Below are positions 20,148 to 27,977 of a DNA stretch of 64,000 bases, one piece after another. Source of the stretch: Methylobacterium sp. J-078 (GTDB lineage Bacteria > Pseudomonadota > Alphaproteobacteria > Rhizobiales > Beijerinckiaceae). The stretch is from positions 124,001 through 188,000 of the forward strand of contig NZ_JAKSYI010000069.1 in assembly GCF_022829285.1 (NCBI RefSeq), given 5' to 3'. Position 1 is the stretch's first letter; every line of letters starts with the position of its first letter. The translations under genes were made by a program, and so were the position numbers. The notes below the pieces were generated by a model, which did not search any database, was not told the origin of the DNA, and saw only the letters and a program-made list of their open reading frames with translations.

Positions 20148-21032
20148 ATGCTCGATTTCGGCCAACTCCGCTGCTTTGCCGCCGTCGCCGAAGAACTGCA
20201 TTTCGGCCGCGCCGCTGCCCGGCTGAACATGACCCAGCCGCCGCTTTCGCGGCAGATCCAGGTGCTGGAGCGCGTCCTCGACGTTCAACTCCTCGACCGG
20301 ACCAGCCGCTCCGTCCGGCTCACCGCCGCCGGGCGCAGCTTCCTGCCCGAGGCCCTGCGCATCCTGCGCCTCGCCGAGACCGCCACTCACATCACCCGGC
20401 AGGTGGCGGCGGGCCGGGCCGGCGTTCTCAAGCTCGGCTTCACCGCCGCCTCCGCCTACGATTTTCTGCCCCGCCTGGTCATGGCCTGCCGCAGCGCGAT
20501 GCCCGACGTCACGCTCTCGCTCCGCGAGATGGTGACCAAGGATCAGGTCGAGGCGATCCTGTCCGGCCAGATCGATGCGGGCCTCATCCGGCCGCCCGTG
20601 AACCATCCCGAACTCGAATCGGAGCAGGCCCTGGCCGAACCTCTGATCGTCGCGCTTCCCGACGGGCATGCCCTCGTCGGCCGCGACGCCCTGACCCTGG
20701 ACGACCTCAAGGGGGAGGAACTCGTCGGCTATGCGCCGCACGAGGCGAGCTACTTCCACGATCTCCTGATCGGCCTCTTCGCCGGCACGGACCTGCAGCC
20801 CCGCATCGTCCAACGGCTGACCCAGATCCACTCGATCCTGGCGCTGGTCCGCGCGCGCCTCGGCATCGCCATCGTGCCGGCGGCGGCCGAGCGCCTTCGC
20901 TTCGAGGGCGTCGCCTTCCGACCCCTGGAGCTCGCCCAACCGCGCCCGGCGGAACTGCACCTCGCCTGGCGCCGCGGCAGCGACGACCCGCTCCTCGCGC
21001 ATCTGCGCAAGCTCGCACCGGACCTCCTCTGA
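20148..21032 (+). CDS. LysR-type regulator of the glucarate genes
   Basis: A 294-residue LysR-family regulator. The N-terminal winged helix-turn-helix (about 1-60) is classical: LRCFAAVAEELHFGRAAARLN, then QPPLSRQIQVLE. The effector-binding domain follows (about 90-290). ATG 20148 is preferred over GTG 20136 because GGGAGG lies 4 bases before it. It is on the same strand as, and between, gudP and gudD. Both of those have a LysR-type palindrome ahead of their promoters, so it probably activates both arms in response to glucarate, galactarate or a pathway intermediate (inference). Confidence 0.88.
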   Translation: MLDFGQLRCFAAVAEELHFGRAAARLNMTQPPLSRQIQVLERVLDVQLLDRTSRSVRLTAAGRSFLPEALRILRLAETATHITRQVAAGRAGVLKLGFTAASAYDFLPRLVMACRSAMPDVTLSLREMVTKDQVEAILSGQIDAGLIRPPVNHPELESEQALAEPLIVALPDGHALVGRDALTLDDLKGEELVGYAPHEASYFHDLLIGLFAGTDLQPRIVQRLTQIHSILALVRARLGIAIVPAAAERLRFEGVAFRPLELAQPRPAELHLAWRRGSDDPLLAHLRKLAPDLL

Positions 21033-21039
21033 GCCGCGG

Positions 21040-21062
21040 ATCGATACGCTTCCGGCATCGAT
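21040..21062 (+). promoter_or_regulatory. LysR-type operator upstream of gudD
   Basis: ATCGATACG, 5 bases, GGCATCGAT. The right half and the outer ATCGAT of the left half match the perfect copy before gudP, and the T-N11-A spacing (T at 21045, A at 21057) is kept. It begins 8 bases after the stop of the LysR gene and ends 16 bases before the gudD -35 box, the same geometry as at gudP. Confidence 0.75.
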
Positions 21063-21078
21063 CGATCCAGCCTTTGGT

Positions 21079-21107
21079 TTGGACCGGCATCGCCGGTCTG
21101 CCCTAGA
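21079..21107 (+). promoter_or_regulatory. Putative promoter of the gudD operon
   Basis: TTGGAC (21079-21084), 17 bases, CCTAGA (21102-21107), 57 bases before the gudD start. It is nearly identical in sequence and geometry to the gudP promoter at 18622-18650. Confidence 0.65.
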
Positions 21108-21163
21108 ACGGGAACCGCCAGACGATGCGCAGACATCGCTGCGACCGGTTCGGGAGAACGCTC

Positions 21164-22525
21164 ATGCCTCAGGATTCCAGCACGTCGACCGCGCGCGGCT
21201 TTTCGCGCACCCCCACCGTCACCGCCATCAAGGTCGTACCCGTGGCCGGCCGCGACAGCATGCTGCTCAATCTCAGCGGCGCGCACGGCCCCTTCTTCAC
21301 CCGCAATCTCGTGATCCTGACCGACTCGACCGGCGCCACGGGTCTTGGCGAGGTGCCGGGCGGCGAGCGCATCCGGGCCACCCTGGAGGAGGCCGGCGAC
21401 CTCATCGTCGGCCGTCCCATCGGCGACTGGCAGGCGGTGCTCAACGCCATGCGCACCCGCTTCGCCGACCGGGATGCGGGCGGACGCGGCCTCCAGACCT
21501 TCGACCTGCGCGTCACCATCCACGCCGTCACGGCGATCGAATCGGCGTTCCTCGATCTCCTCGGCCAGTTCCTCGAAGTGCCGGTGGCCGCCCTCCTGGG
21601 GGAGGGCCAGCAGCGGGACGCCGTGGAGATGCTGGGCTACCTGTTCTACGTCGGCGACCGCCGCCGCACCGATCTGCCCTACCGCGAGCCGGAAGCCCGC
21701 GACGGCTGGTTCCGCCTGCGCGACGAGGAGGCCCTGACCCCCGACGCGGTCGCCCGTCTGGCGGAGGCCGCCTACGAGACCTACGGCTTCAACGACTTCA
21801 AGCTGAAGGGCGGCGTCCTCGCCGGCGAGGATGAGATCGCGGCGGTGACGGCGATCCACGCGCGCTTCCCGAAGGCCCGCGTCACGCTCGATCCGAACGG
21901 CGCCTGGTCGCTGAAGGAAGCCATTCGCCTCTGCAAGGGACGCGGCGACGTGCTCGCCTACGCCGAGGACCCCTGCGGCGCCGAGGAGGGCTTCTCCGGC
22001 CGCGAGATCATGGCCGAGTTCCGGCGCGCCACGGGCCTGCCCACCGCCACCAACATGATCGCCACCGATTGGCGCCAGATGAACCACGCGATTCAACTCG
22101 GCTCGGTCGACATCCCCCTCGCCGACCCGCATTTCTGGACGCTGGCCGGCTCGGTGCGCGTCGCGCAGCTCTGCCGCGATCACGGCCTGACCTGGGGTTC
22201 GCACTCGAACAACCATTTCGACGTGTCGCTGGCGATGTTCACCCACGTGGCCGCCGCCGCCCCAGGCCGGGTCACCGCGATCGACACCCACTGGATCTGG
22301 CAGGACGGACAGCGCCTCACCAAGGAGCCGCTCCGGATCGAGGGAGGGCTCGTGCGCGTGCCCGAGCGGCCCGGCCTCGGCATCGAGCTCGACTGGTCGG
22401 AAGTCGAGGCGGCGCATGCCCTCTACCGGAGCCACGGCCTCGGCGCCCGTGACGATGCCTCCGCTATGCAGTTCCTCATCCCGAACTGGACCTTCGACAA
22501 CAAGCGCCCCTGCCTCGTCCGGTGA
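21164..22525 (+). CDS. gudD: Glucarate dehydratase
   Basis: A 453-residue enolase-superfamily enzyme that dehydrates D-glucarate (and usually L-idarate) to 5-keto-4-deoxyglucarate. Catalytic residues are at a constant offset of 8 from E. coli GlucD: Lys213 and Lys215 (FKLKGG), metal ligands Asp243, Glu268 and Asn297, and the Asp321/His347 dyad (ADPHF and [11 protein letters not shown]). ATG 21164 has GGGAGA upstream. It heads an operon with the aldolase and reductase that complete the route to glycerate. Confidence 0.95.
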   Translation: MPQDSSTSTARGFSRTPTVTAIKVVPVAGRDSMLLNLSGAHGPFFTRNLVILTDSTGATGLGEVPGGERIRATLEEAGDLIVGRPIGDWQAVLNAMRTRFADRDAGGRGLQTFDLRVTIHAVTAIESAFLDLLGQFLEVPVAALLGEGQQRDAVEMLGYLFYVGDRRRTDLPYREPEARDGWFRLRDEEALTPDAVARLAEAAYETYGFNDFKLKGGVLAGEDEIAAVTAIHARFPKARVTLDPNGAWSLKEAIRLCKGRGDVLAYAEDPCGAEEGFSGREIMAEFRRATGLPTATNMIATDWRQMNHAIQLGSVDIPLADPHFWTLAGSVRVAQLCRDHGLTWGSHSNNHFDVSLAMFTHVAAAAPGRVTAIDTHWIWQDGQRLTKEPLRIEGGLVRVPERPGLGIELDWSEVEAAHALYRSHGLGARDDASAMQFLIPNWTFDNKRPCLVR

Positions 22526-22583
22526 TTTGCCTCGTCCGATGATTTCCCCTGGTGCGCCGACCCCCAACTCCGGAGACGCGACG

Positions 22584-23348
22584 ATGACCGATATCCTCAC
22601 CAACCGCTTCAAGGCGGCGCTCAATGGCGGCCAGCAGCAGATCGGCCTCTGGTGCAGCCTCGCCAGCCCGATCTCCACCGAGGTCGTGGCCGGCTCCGGC
22701 TTCGACTGGCTGCTCCTCGACATGGAGCACTCCGCCAACGACCTGCGCGACGTCTATGCGCAGGTTCAATCCATGATGGAGGGCTCGGCCAACGCCATGG
22801 TGCGGATGCCGAGCGACGAGCCCATCGCGATCAAGCGCATCCTCGACACCGGCGTCCAATCGCTGATGATCCCCAACATCGACGATGCCGACCAGGCCGC
22901 CCGCGCCGTCGCGGCCACCCGTTACGCCCCGCGCGGGGTGCGTGGCTTCTCGCAGGCTCCGCGCGCCGCCCGCTTCGGCCGCATCCCGAACTATCACGCC
23001 CGCTGCGAGGCCGAGATCTTCGTGGCGGTCCAGATCGAGTCGCGCCGCGCCCTCGACAACCTCGAGGAGATCGCGGGCGTCGAGGGTGTCGACGGCGTCT
23101 TCATCGGGCCCGGCGACCTCTCCACCAGCCTCGGCTACATCGGCCAGCAGAACCACCCCGACGTGGTCGCGGTCGTGGAAGAGACGATCGCCCGCATCCG
23201 CCGCACCGGCAAACATGCCGGCATCCTCACCGCCAACGAGGAACTGGCGCACCGCTACATCGCGGCTGGCACCCGTTTCACCGCGGTCGGCTCGGACATG
23301 GGCCTGCTGGCCCGGACCTCCGAGGCGCTGGCCGCGCGCTTCCGCTGA
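22584..23348 (+). CDS. garL: HpcH/HpaI-family 2-dehydro-3-deoxyglucarate aldolase
   Basis: A 254-residue class II (metal-dependent) aldolase. In this pathway it should split 5-keto-4-deoxyglucarate (or 2-keto-3-deoxyglucarate) into pyruvate and tartronate semialdehyde. Family motifs are present: GFDWLLLDMEHSAND near 45, RYAPRGVRGFS, QIESRRALDN with the metal-binding Glu, and the GPGDLS loop. The start at 22584 lies 58 bases after gudD. The neighbouring reductase for tartronate semialdehyde supports GarL over other HpcH-type aldolases. Confidence 0.9.
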   Translation: MTDILTNRFKAALNGGQQQIGLWCSLASPISTEVVAGSGFDWLLLDMEHSANDLRDVYAQVQSMMEGSANAMVRMPSDEPIAIKRILDTGVQSLMIPNIDDADQAARAVAATRYAPRGVRGFSQAPRAARFGRIPNYHARCEAEIFVAVQIESRRALDNLEEIAGVEGVDGVFIGPGDLSTSLGYIGQQNHPDVVAVVEETIARIRRTGKHAGILTANEELAHRYIAAGTRFTAVGSDMGLLARTSEALAARFR

Positions 23349-23370
23349 CGCCTTCACCCCGGAGACAGAT

Positions 23371-24255
23371 ATGAACGTCGGATTCATCGGCCTCGGCATC
23401 ATGGGCGCGCCCATGGCCGGCCATCTCATCGCGGGCGGTCACAGCCTCGCCCTGAAGACCCGCCGGCAGGTGCCGGAAGCCCTGGTCTCGGCCGGCGGCC
23501 ATTCCTGCGCTACCGCCGCCGAAGTGGCCGAACGCTCGGACGTGATCATCCTGATGCTGCCCGACACCCCCGACGTGGAGGCCGTGCTGTTCGGCGCCGA
23601 CGGCGTCGCCGAGGGCGTGAAGCGCGGTGCGGTGGTGGTCGACATGAGCTCGATCTCGCCGATCGCCACCCGCGATTTCGCCGCGCGCCTCGCCGAGCGG
23701 GGCGCAGAGTACCTCGACGCGCCGGTCTCCGGCGGCGAGGTCGGTGCCAAGAACGCCGCGCTCTCCATCATGGTCGGCGGCAACGAGGAGACCTTCGCCC
23801 GCGTGAAACCGCTCTTCGACCTGATGGGCAAGACCGTGACGCATGTGGGCGAAGTGGGTGCCGGTCAGGTCGCCAAGGTCGCCAACCAGATCATCGTGGC
23901 GTTGACCATCGAGGCGGTGGCCGAGGGTCTGCTCTTCGCCTCGAAGGCCGGTGCCGATCCGGCCAAGGTCCGTCAGGCCATCACCGGCGGCCTCGCCACG
24001 TCGCGCATCCTCGAACTGCACGGCGAGCGCATGATCAAGCGCACCTTCGATCCGGGGTTCCGCATCGCCCTGCACCAGAAGGACCTGAACCTCGCGCTCG
24101 AAGGCGCCAAGTTCCTCGGCCTCGCCCTGCCGGGCACGGCCCTGGCCCAGCAGCTCTTCTCGGCCTGCGTCGCCAACGGGGCCGGCGACCGGGATCACTC
24201 GGCCCTGGTGCGCGCCCTCGAGATCATGGGCAACCACGCGGTCGCGGAGGGCTGA
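23371..24255 (+). CDS. garR: 2-hydroxy-3-oxopropionate (tartronate semialdehyde) reductase
   Basis: A 294-residue beta-hydroxyacid dehydrogenase that reduces tartronate semialdehyde to D-glycerate with NAD(P)H. The Rossmann motif is GFIGLGIMGAPMA (4-16). The substrate loop DAPVSGGEVGA and the catalytic Lys169 in GQVAKVANQ are intact, and the C-terminal KDLNLALE segment is typical. It starts 22 bases after the aldolase and ends the glucarate operon. A hairpin at 24302-24323 lies 46 bases beyond its stop. Confidence 0.94.
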   Translation: MNVGFIGLGIMGAPMAGHLIAGGHSLALKTRRQVPEALVSAGGHSCATAAEVAERSDVIILMLPDTPDVEAVLFGADGVAEGVKRGAVVVDMSSISPIATRDFAARLAERGAEYLDAPVSGGEVGAKNAALSIMVGGNEETFARVKPLFDLMGKTVTHVGEVGAGQVAKVANQIIVALTIEAVAEGLLFASKAGADPAKVRQAITGGLATSRILELHGERMIKRTFDPGFRIALHQKDLNLALEGAKFLGLALPGTALAQQLFSACVANGAGDRDHSALVRALEIMGNHAVAEG

Positions 24256-24301
24256 GACCGCTGCCGGATGATCGCTTCGGTCGGGCTGGTCGGAACGGGC
24301 C

Positions 24302-24323
24302 CCCTCTCCCGTCTGGGAGAGGG
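24302..24323. repeat. Palindromic hairpin between convergent genes
   Basis: CCCTCTCCC (24302-24310), 4 bases, GGGAGAGGG (24315-24323), followed by TTGGGGA. It has the look of the interspersed palindromic units common in alphaproteobacterial genomes. Placed between the convergent garR and shikimate-dehydrogenase-like genes, it may also end transcription. There is no U-tract. Confidence 0.6.
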
Positions 24324-24402
24324 TTGGGGAGCGCGCAGGCAGACCGACGCCTTCATTCGGAAATCCTATGAGACTAGGCGTCGGCCGCCTTCGCTCGGGT
24401 CG

Positions 24403-25257
24403 TCAGGTCCGGGCGTAGGCGGCCGCGTCCGCCACCTGCTCCGGGGTCGGTGTCACGCCGGTGTAGCGGATGAACTGCTCGAGGCCCTGGAGCACGAGCA
24501 CCGCGTGTCCGGTGATGCAGGATCTGCCCGCACGCTCGGCCGCTGCCAGAAAGGGTGTGCGCGCCGGCAACGCGACCACGTCGAAGGCGATCGCGCAGGC
24601 CGCGATCGCGTCGAGCGGGAACGCCAGCGCGTCCGCGTCCGGCCCCTCCATGCCAATCGGGGTGACGTTGACGAGGAGCGGCGCCGTGCGGCCCTCGAGA
24701 TCGGTCGCGAACGCGAACCCGTAGCGTTCCGCCAGGGCAGCGCCGGCCCGCGCGTTGCGCGCGAGGACCGTCCCGTTGCGAAAGCCGCTATCCCGCAAGG
24801 CCGCGACCACCGCCTTGGCCATGCCGCCCGAGCCGCGTAGCAGGAACGGTGTCGCGGGATCGACTGCGTGCTCAGCCAGGAGACGCCGGACCGCGACGTA
24901 GTCGGTGTTGAAGCCCGTCAGGCGACCATCGTCGTTGACGATGGTGTTCACGCTGTCGATCGCCTGAGCGGAGGGATCGAGGGCATCGAGGAGCGGGATC
25001 ACCGCCTCCTTGAACGGCATCGAGACCGCGCATCCGCGAATCCCGAGGGCGCGGATGCCGCCGACGGCGCCTGCCAGATCGATGGTGGTGAAGGCCTTAT
25101 AGACGTAGTCGAGCCCGAGCAGGGCGTAGAGCCGGTTGTGGAAGCGCGAGCCGAAATGTCCCGGCCGGCCGGACAGCGACATGCAAAGTCGCGTGTCCCG
25201 CCCGATCGGCGGGCGCGGGGGCAGATGTTCGAACGGGCGATCCGGGAGGCCGGTCAC
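24403..25257 (-). CDS. Shikimate dehydrogenase-like protein (AroE paralogue)
   Basis: A 284-residue AroE/YdiB-fold NAD(P)-dependent reductase. Catalytic Lys83 (SMPFKE), Asn104 (VNTIVN) and Asp119 (GFNTDY) are conserved, as is the nucleotide loop LRGSGGMAKAVVAAL. In authentic AroE the N-terminal substrate loop carries a Ser-x-Ser pair before the conserved His-Asn. Here it reads GHFGSRFHNRL with only one Ser, so shikimate may not be the substrate. GTG 25257 lies 4 bases after the stop of the upstream gene, which suggests coupling. A quinate-type or other cyclitol substrate is possible. Confidence 0.75.
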   Translation of the reverse strand: MTGLPDRPFEHLPPRPPIGRDTRLCMSLSGRPGHFGSRFHNRLYALLGLDYVYKAFTTIDLAGAVGGIRALGIRGCAVSMPFKEAVIPLLDALDPSAQAIDSVNTIVNDDGRLTGFNTDYVAVRRLLAEHAVDPATPFLLRGSGGMAKAVVAALRDSGFRNGTVLARNARAGAALAERYGFAFATDLEGRTAPLLVNVTPIGMEGPDADALAFPLDAIAACAIAFDVVALPARTPFLAAAERAGRSCITGHAVLVLQGLEQFIRYTGVTPTPEQVADAAAYART

Positions 25258-25261
25258 GCGC

Positions 25262-25894
25262 TCAGGGCTGCGAGCCGGCGAAGAATTCTGGGTTCAGGGC
25301 GGACAGCGCCAGCAGGGGTGGCGGCATGATCACGCCGGCGACCCGCATGGTCCGGGCGGCGGCACGGCAGGTCGCCTGGTCGTTGGCTGCGGCCGCCGCG
25401 TCGATCTTGGCGATCAGCGCCTCGTCGGGCTTCGGGCTCGGGGCCGACGGGGCGGGCGGCGGCGGCACCTTCGCGGCGGCATTGGCTCGCGCAAGCGCCG
25501 GCATGCCATCCTTGATGGTGTTGTCGCCGCTTGCCGACTTGCCGTCCGTCGCCGGGCTGGCAGGGGCAGGAGCGGGGGCCTCGCTGCCCGGCGCTTTCGC
25601 CGGCGCCGTGGTGGTGCCGCTCAAACCTGAATTCTGCTGCGGCTGGCCGCCCGAGGCGGAGGGCTGACCCTCGCTCTTGCCCGAGGGGTTGGACACCGCC
25701 GTCGACTGCGCCGCCGGGGTCGCCGCCTCCTGCTTCTTCTCCTCAGGCTTCTTCACGAAGGCCACGAGTTCCTGGCACAGGTTCGCAGGGCCGGCGGCCG
25801 GTGCCGCAGCGGGCACCGCTTCCTGCGCGAAGGCGCTCGGCGCGATCAGCGCGCTCGTGAGGAGGAGCGCGGCGAAGGGCAGACGGTGGATCAT
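25262..25894 (-). CDS. Exported Ala/Pro-rich protein, unknown function
   Basis: A 210-residue protein with a signal peptide (about 1-23, ending AFAQEA). A long low-complexity Ala/Pro/Ser/Gln region follows to about residue 150, and then a short more ordered C-terminus (DEALIAKIDAAAAAND, with a single Cys in ATCRAAARTM, then VIMPPPLLALSALNPEFF). No domain is recognised. It stands between the formate dehydrogenase genes and the AroE-like gene on the same strand. Met at 25894 starts directly at the signal peptide. Confidence 0.6.
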   Translation of the reverse strand: MIHRLPFAALLLTSALIAPSAFAQEAVPAAAPAAGPANLCQELVAFVKKPEEKKQEAATPAAQSTAVSNPSGKSEGQPSASGGQPQQNSGLSGTTTAPAKAPGSEAPAPAPASPATDGKSASGDNTIKDGMPALARANAAAKVPPPPAPSAPSPKPDEALIAKIDAAAAANDQATCRAAARTMRVAGVIMPPPLLALSALNPEFFAGSQP

Positions 25895-25963
25895 GCTCGG
25901 TCCCCTGGAATCCAGGCGCATCGGAAAGGCCGCCGGCCCGGATCGTGGGCCGGGGCGCGGGTG

Positions 25964-26203
25964 TCATGAGCGCTTCGGGTGCGACGGCTCGCCGGTGGCC
26001 TTGCCGTGGGCCGACTCGCTCGTGTCGTTGGTGCTCGGATTGCCGGTCCACTTCTCGCCCACGAGGTTGGCGCCCGGCTCCGAGACGCGCGCGCCCGTCG
26101 TGGCGAACGCCTGATAGGCGAATTTCTGGTTCGCGGTCAGCGCGTACATGGCGGCGACGCCGAGCCCGATGGCGGCGATCACGGCGACGATGAAGGCTCT
26201 CAT
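25964..26203 (-). CDS. Small membrane-anchored protein at the end of the formate dehydrogenase operon
   Basis: A 79-residue protein with one N-terminal hydrophobic segment (AFIVAVIAAIGLGVAAMYAL), which is an uncleaved anchor or signal peptide. A polar tail follows, with the motif ARVSEPGANLVGEKW. It starts 40 bases after the FDH gamma stop, with AAGGA about 9 bases before ATG 26203. No family is recognised. The position suggests an accessory of the membrane FDH complex or simple co-transcription. Confidence 0.6.
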   Translation of the reverse strand: MRAFIVAVIAAIGLGVAAMYALTANQKFAYQAFATTGARVSEPGANLVGEKWTGNPSTNDTSESAHGKATGEPSHPKRS

Positions 26204-26243
26204 GGATCGTGGTCCTTGCCGCCGCCGGTGCGGCCTGATTGCG

Positions 26244-27290
26244 TTATTCGGCCGGGGCCGGGTGACGACGGCCGCCGCCGATTTGCGGCCCACTCAAGGT
26301 CTTGGCCTGCTCCTGCTCGACCCAGAGGTCGTGGTGCGCGCGCGCCCAGGCGAGATCGACCTTGCCGCTGCCCATGGCATCGTAGGCGCCCTTCATGCCG
26401 AGCGTGCCGATGTAGATATGCGCCAGGATGCCGGCGATGAAGACGATGCCGATCAGCGAGTGGATCACCTGCATGACCTGCATGCCGTTGATGTCCAGGA
26501 GCGCGAAGGGGAACAGCATCATCACGCCGGTGACGCCCATGGCGGCGCCGAAGCCGGCGACCATCCAGAACACGCCCTTCTGGCCGGCGTTGAAGCGGGC
26601 TGCGTGGGGGTGCTTCTTGCCGATGAAGCCGCCGCCGGCCTTGATCCACGCCCAGTCGATCCGGTTCGGGATGTTGTCCTTGATCCAGACCACGAACATC
26701 ATCGTGACGCCGAACATGAACGGCCAGGCGAGATAGACGTGGGCATACTTCGCCCACTGGGCCAGGGCACCGAAGGCCTCGGGGCCGATCAGCGGCATCA
26801 GCAGGCGCTTACCGAAGATGTAGTTCAGGCCCGACAGCGACAGGATGATGAAGCACACCGCCGTCATCCAGTGCGTGAAGCGTTCGAAAGCGTTGAAGCG
26901 CAGGATCTTGCGCCCCGATTCCTGGGTGTCGTCGGTGAGGATGCGGCCGCGCCAGAGGAAGAATGCGCCCAGTGCCCCGATCATCCCGAGGATGAAGGCC
27001 GCGCCGATCCAGGGCAGGTAGCCCTCCCGGAAGGACTGGTACTCGCGGCCCTGCGGCTGGATCAGGTTCTGGGACTTCTTGTCGGGAATGCTGACGCGAC
27101 CGGTGATCTTGTCCGCGTTCTTGAACAAGAATTCCTCGTTGACGGAATCGGCCGTGGGTTTGGCGCCCATCGGGTTCTGGCCGTCCTTGGTGATCGGGTT
27201 CTGCGCCTGGACGGGCGCGAACGCCCCCGGCGCGACGAGGAGCGTCGTGGCGAGGACGAGGGTGCTGAGAAGCGTGACTGCCCGCCGCAT
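26244..27290 (-). CDS. fdhC: Formate dehydrogenase gamma subunit (cytochrome b556)
   Basis: A 348-residue membrane subunit that anchors FDH to the inner membrane and passes electrons through haem b to quinone. It has a cleavable signal peptide (1-27) and a short periplasmic segment, then four or more helices with haem-ligand histidines (ERFTHWMTAVCFIILSLSG, KYAHVYLAWPF, VIHSLIGIVFIAGILAHIY). This is the longer alphaproteobacterial form with an extra N-terminal helix (IGAAFILGMIGALGAFFLW). AAAGGA precedes ATG 27290. It follows the beta subunit gene by 74 bases. Confidence 0.92.
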   Translation of the reverse strand: MRRAVTLLSTLVLATTLLVAPGAFAPVQAQNPITKDGQNPMGAKPTADSVNEEFLFKNADKITGRVSIPDKKSQNLIQPQGREYQSFREGYLPWIGAAFILGMIGALGAFFLWRGRILTDDTQESGRKILRFNAFERFTHWMTAVCFIILSLSGLNYIFGKRLLMPLIGPEAFGALAQWAKYAHVYLAWPFMFGVTMMFVVWIKDNIPNRIDWAWIKAGGGFIGKKHPHAARFNAGQKGVFWMVAGFGAAMGVTGVMMLFPFALLDINGMQVMQVIHSLIGIVFIAGILAHIYIGTLGMKGAYDAMGSGKVDLAWARAHHDLWVEQEQAKTLSGPQIGGGRRHPAPAE

Positions 27291-27364
27291 CGGCGTTCCT
27301 TTCGCGTGTCGTGTCGTCCGGGAAAGCCACGTGGGCGGCGATCCCTCGTGCATGTCCGTGGCGA

Positions 27365-27961
27365 TCAGATCGCGACGGTCTCGCGGTAGGCCGTCTTCCA
27401 GCCCCAGGCGCCGGAGCCGTAGCCGCGCTTGATCACGCGCTGCTTGTAGATCTCGGCGATCATCTCACCGTCGCCGGCGAGCAGGGCCTTGGTCGAACAC
27501 ATCTCGGCACAGAGTGGGAGCTTGCCCTCGGCAAGGCGATTCGAACCGTACTTCTCGTACTCCGCTACCGACAGGTCCGGCTCCGGACCACCCGAGCAGT
27601 AGGTGCACTTGTCCATCTTGCCGCGCGAGCCGAAATTGCCGACGCGCGGATACTGGGGCGCGCCGAACGGGCAGGCGTAGAAGCAGTAGCCGCAGCCGAT
27701 GCAGATGTCCTTGGAGTGCAGCACCACGGCATCCGCCGTGGTGTAGAAGCAGTTCACCGGGCACACGGCGGCGCAGGGCGCGTCGGTGCAGTGCATGCAC
27801 GCCATGGAGACCGAGCGCTCGCCCGGCTTGCCGTCGTTCAGCGTCACGACGCGACGGCGGTTGATGCCCCAGGGCACCTCGTGCTCGTTCTTGCACGCGG
27901 TGACGCAGGCGTTGCACTCGATGCAACGGTCGGCGTCACAGAGGAACTTCATACGGGCCAT
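27365..27961 (-). CDS. fdhB: Formate dehydrogenase beta subunit (four [4Fe-4S] clusters)
   Basis: A 198-residue ferredoxin-type electron-transfer subunit. Four cysteine groups are visible: CIECNACVTAC near 13, CMHCTDAPCAAVC near 55, CIGCGYCFYAC near 87, and a fourth set split between CTYC and CAEMC. The pattern matches FDH-N/O beta and similar DMSO-reductase-family partners. It lacks the C-terminal transmembrane helix of E. coli FdnH. The order alpha-beta-gamma and the short gaps (16 and 74 bases) indicate one operon. Confidence 0.93.
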   Translation of the reverse strand: MARMKFLCDADRCIECNACVTACKNEHEVPWGINRRRVVTLNDGKPGERSVSMACMHCTDAPCAAVCPVNCFYTTADAVVLHSKDICIGCGYCFYACPFGAPQYPRVGNFGSRGKMDKCTYCSGGPEPDLSVAEYEKYGSNRLAEGKLPLCAEMCSTKALLAGDGEMIAEIYKQRVIKRGYGSGAWGWKTAYRETVAI

Positions 27962-27977
27962 AATGGATGCGCTCCTC

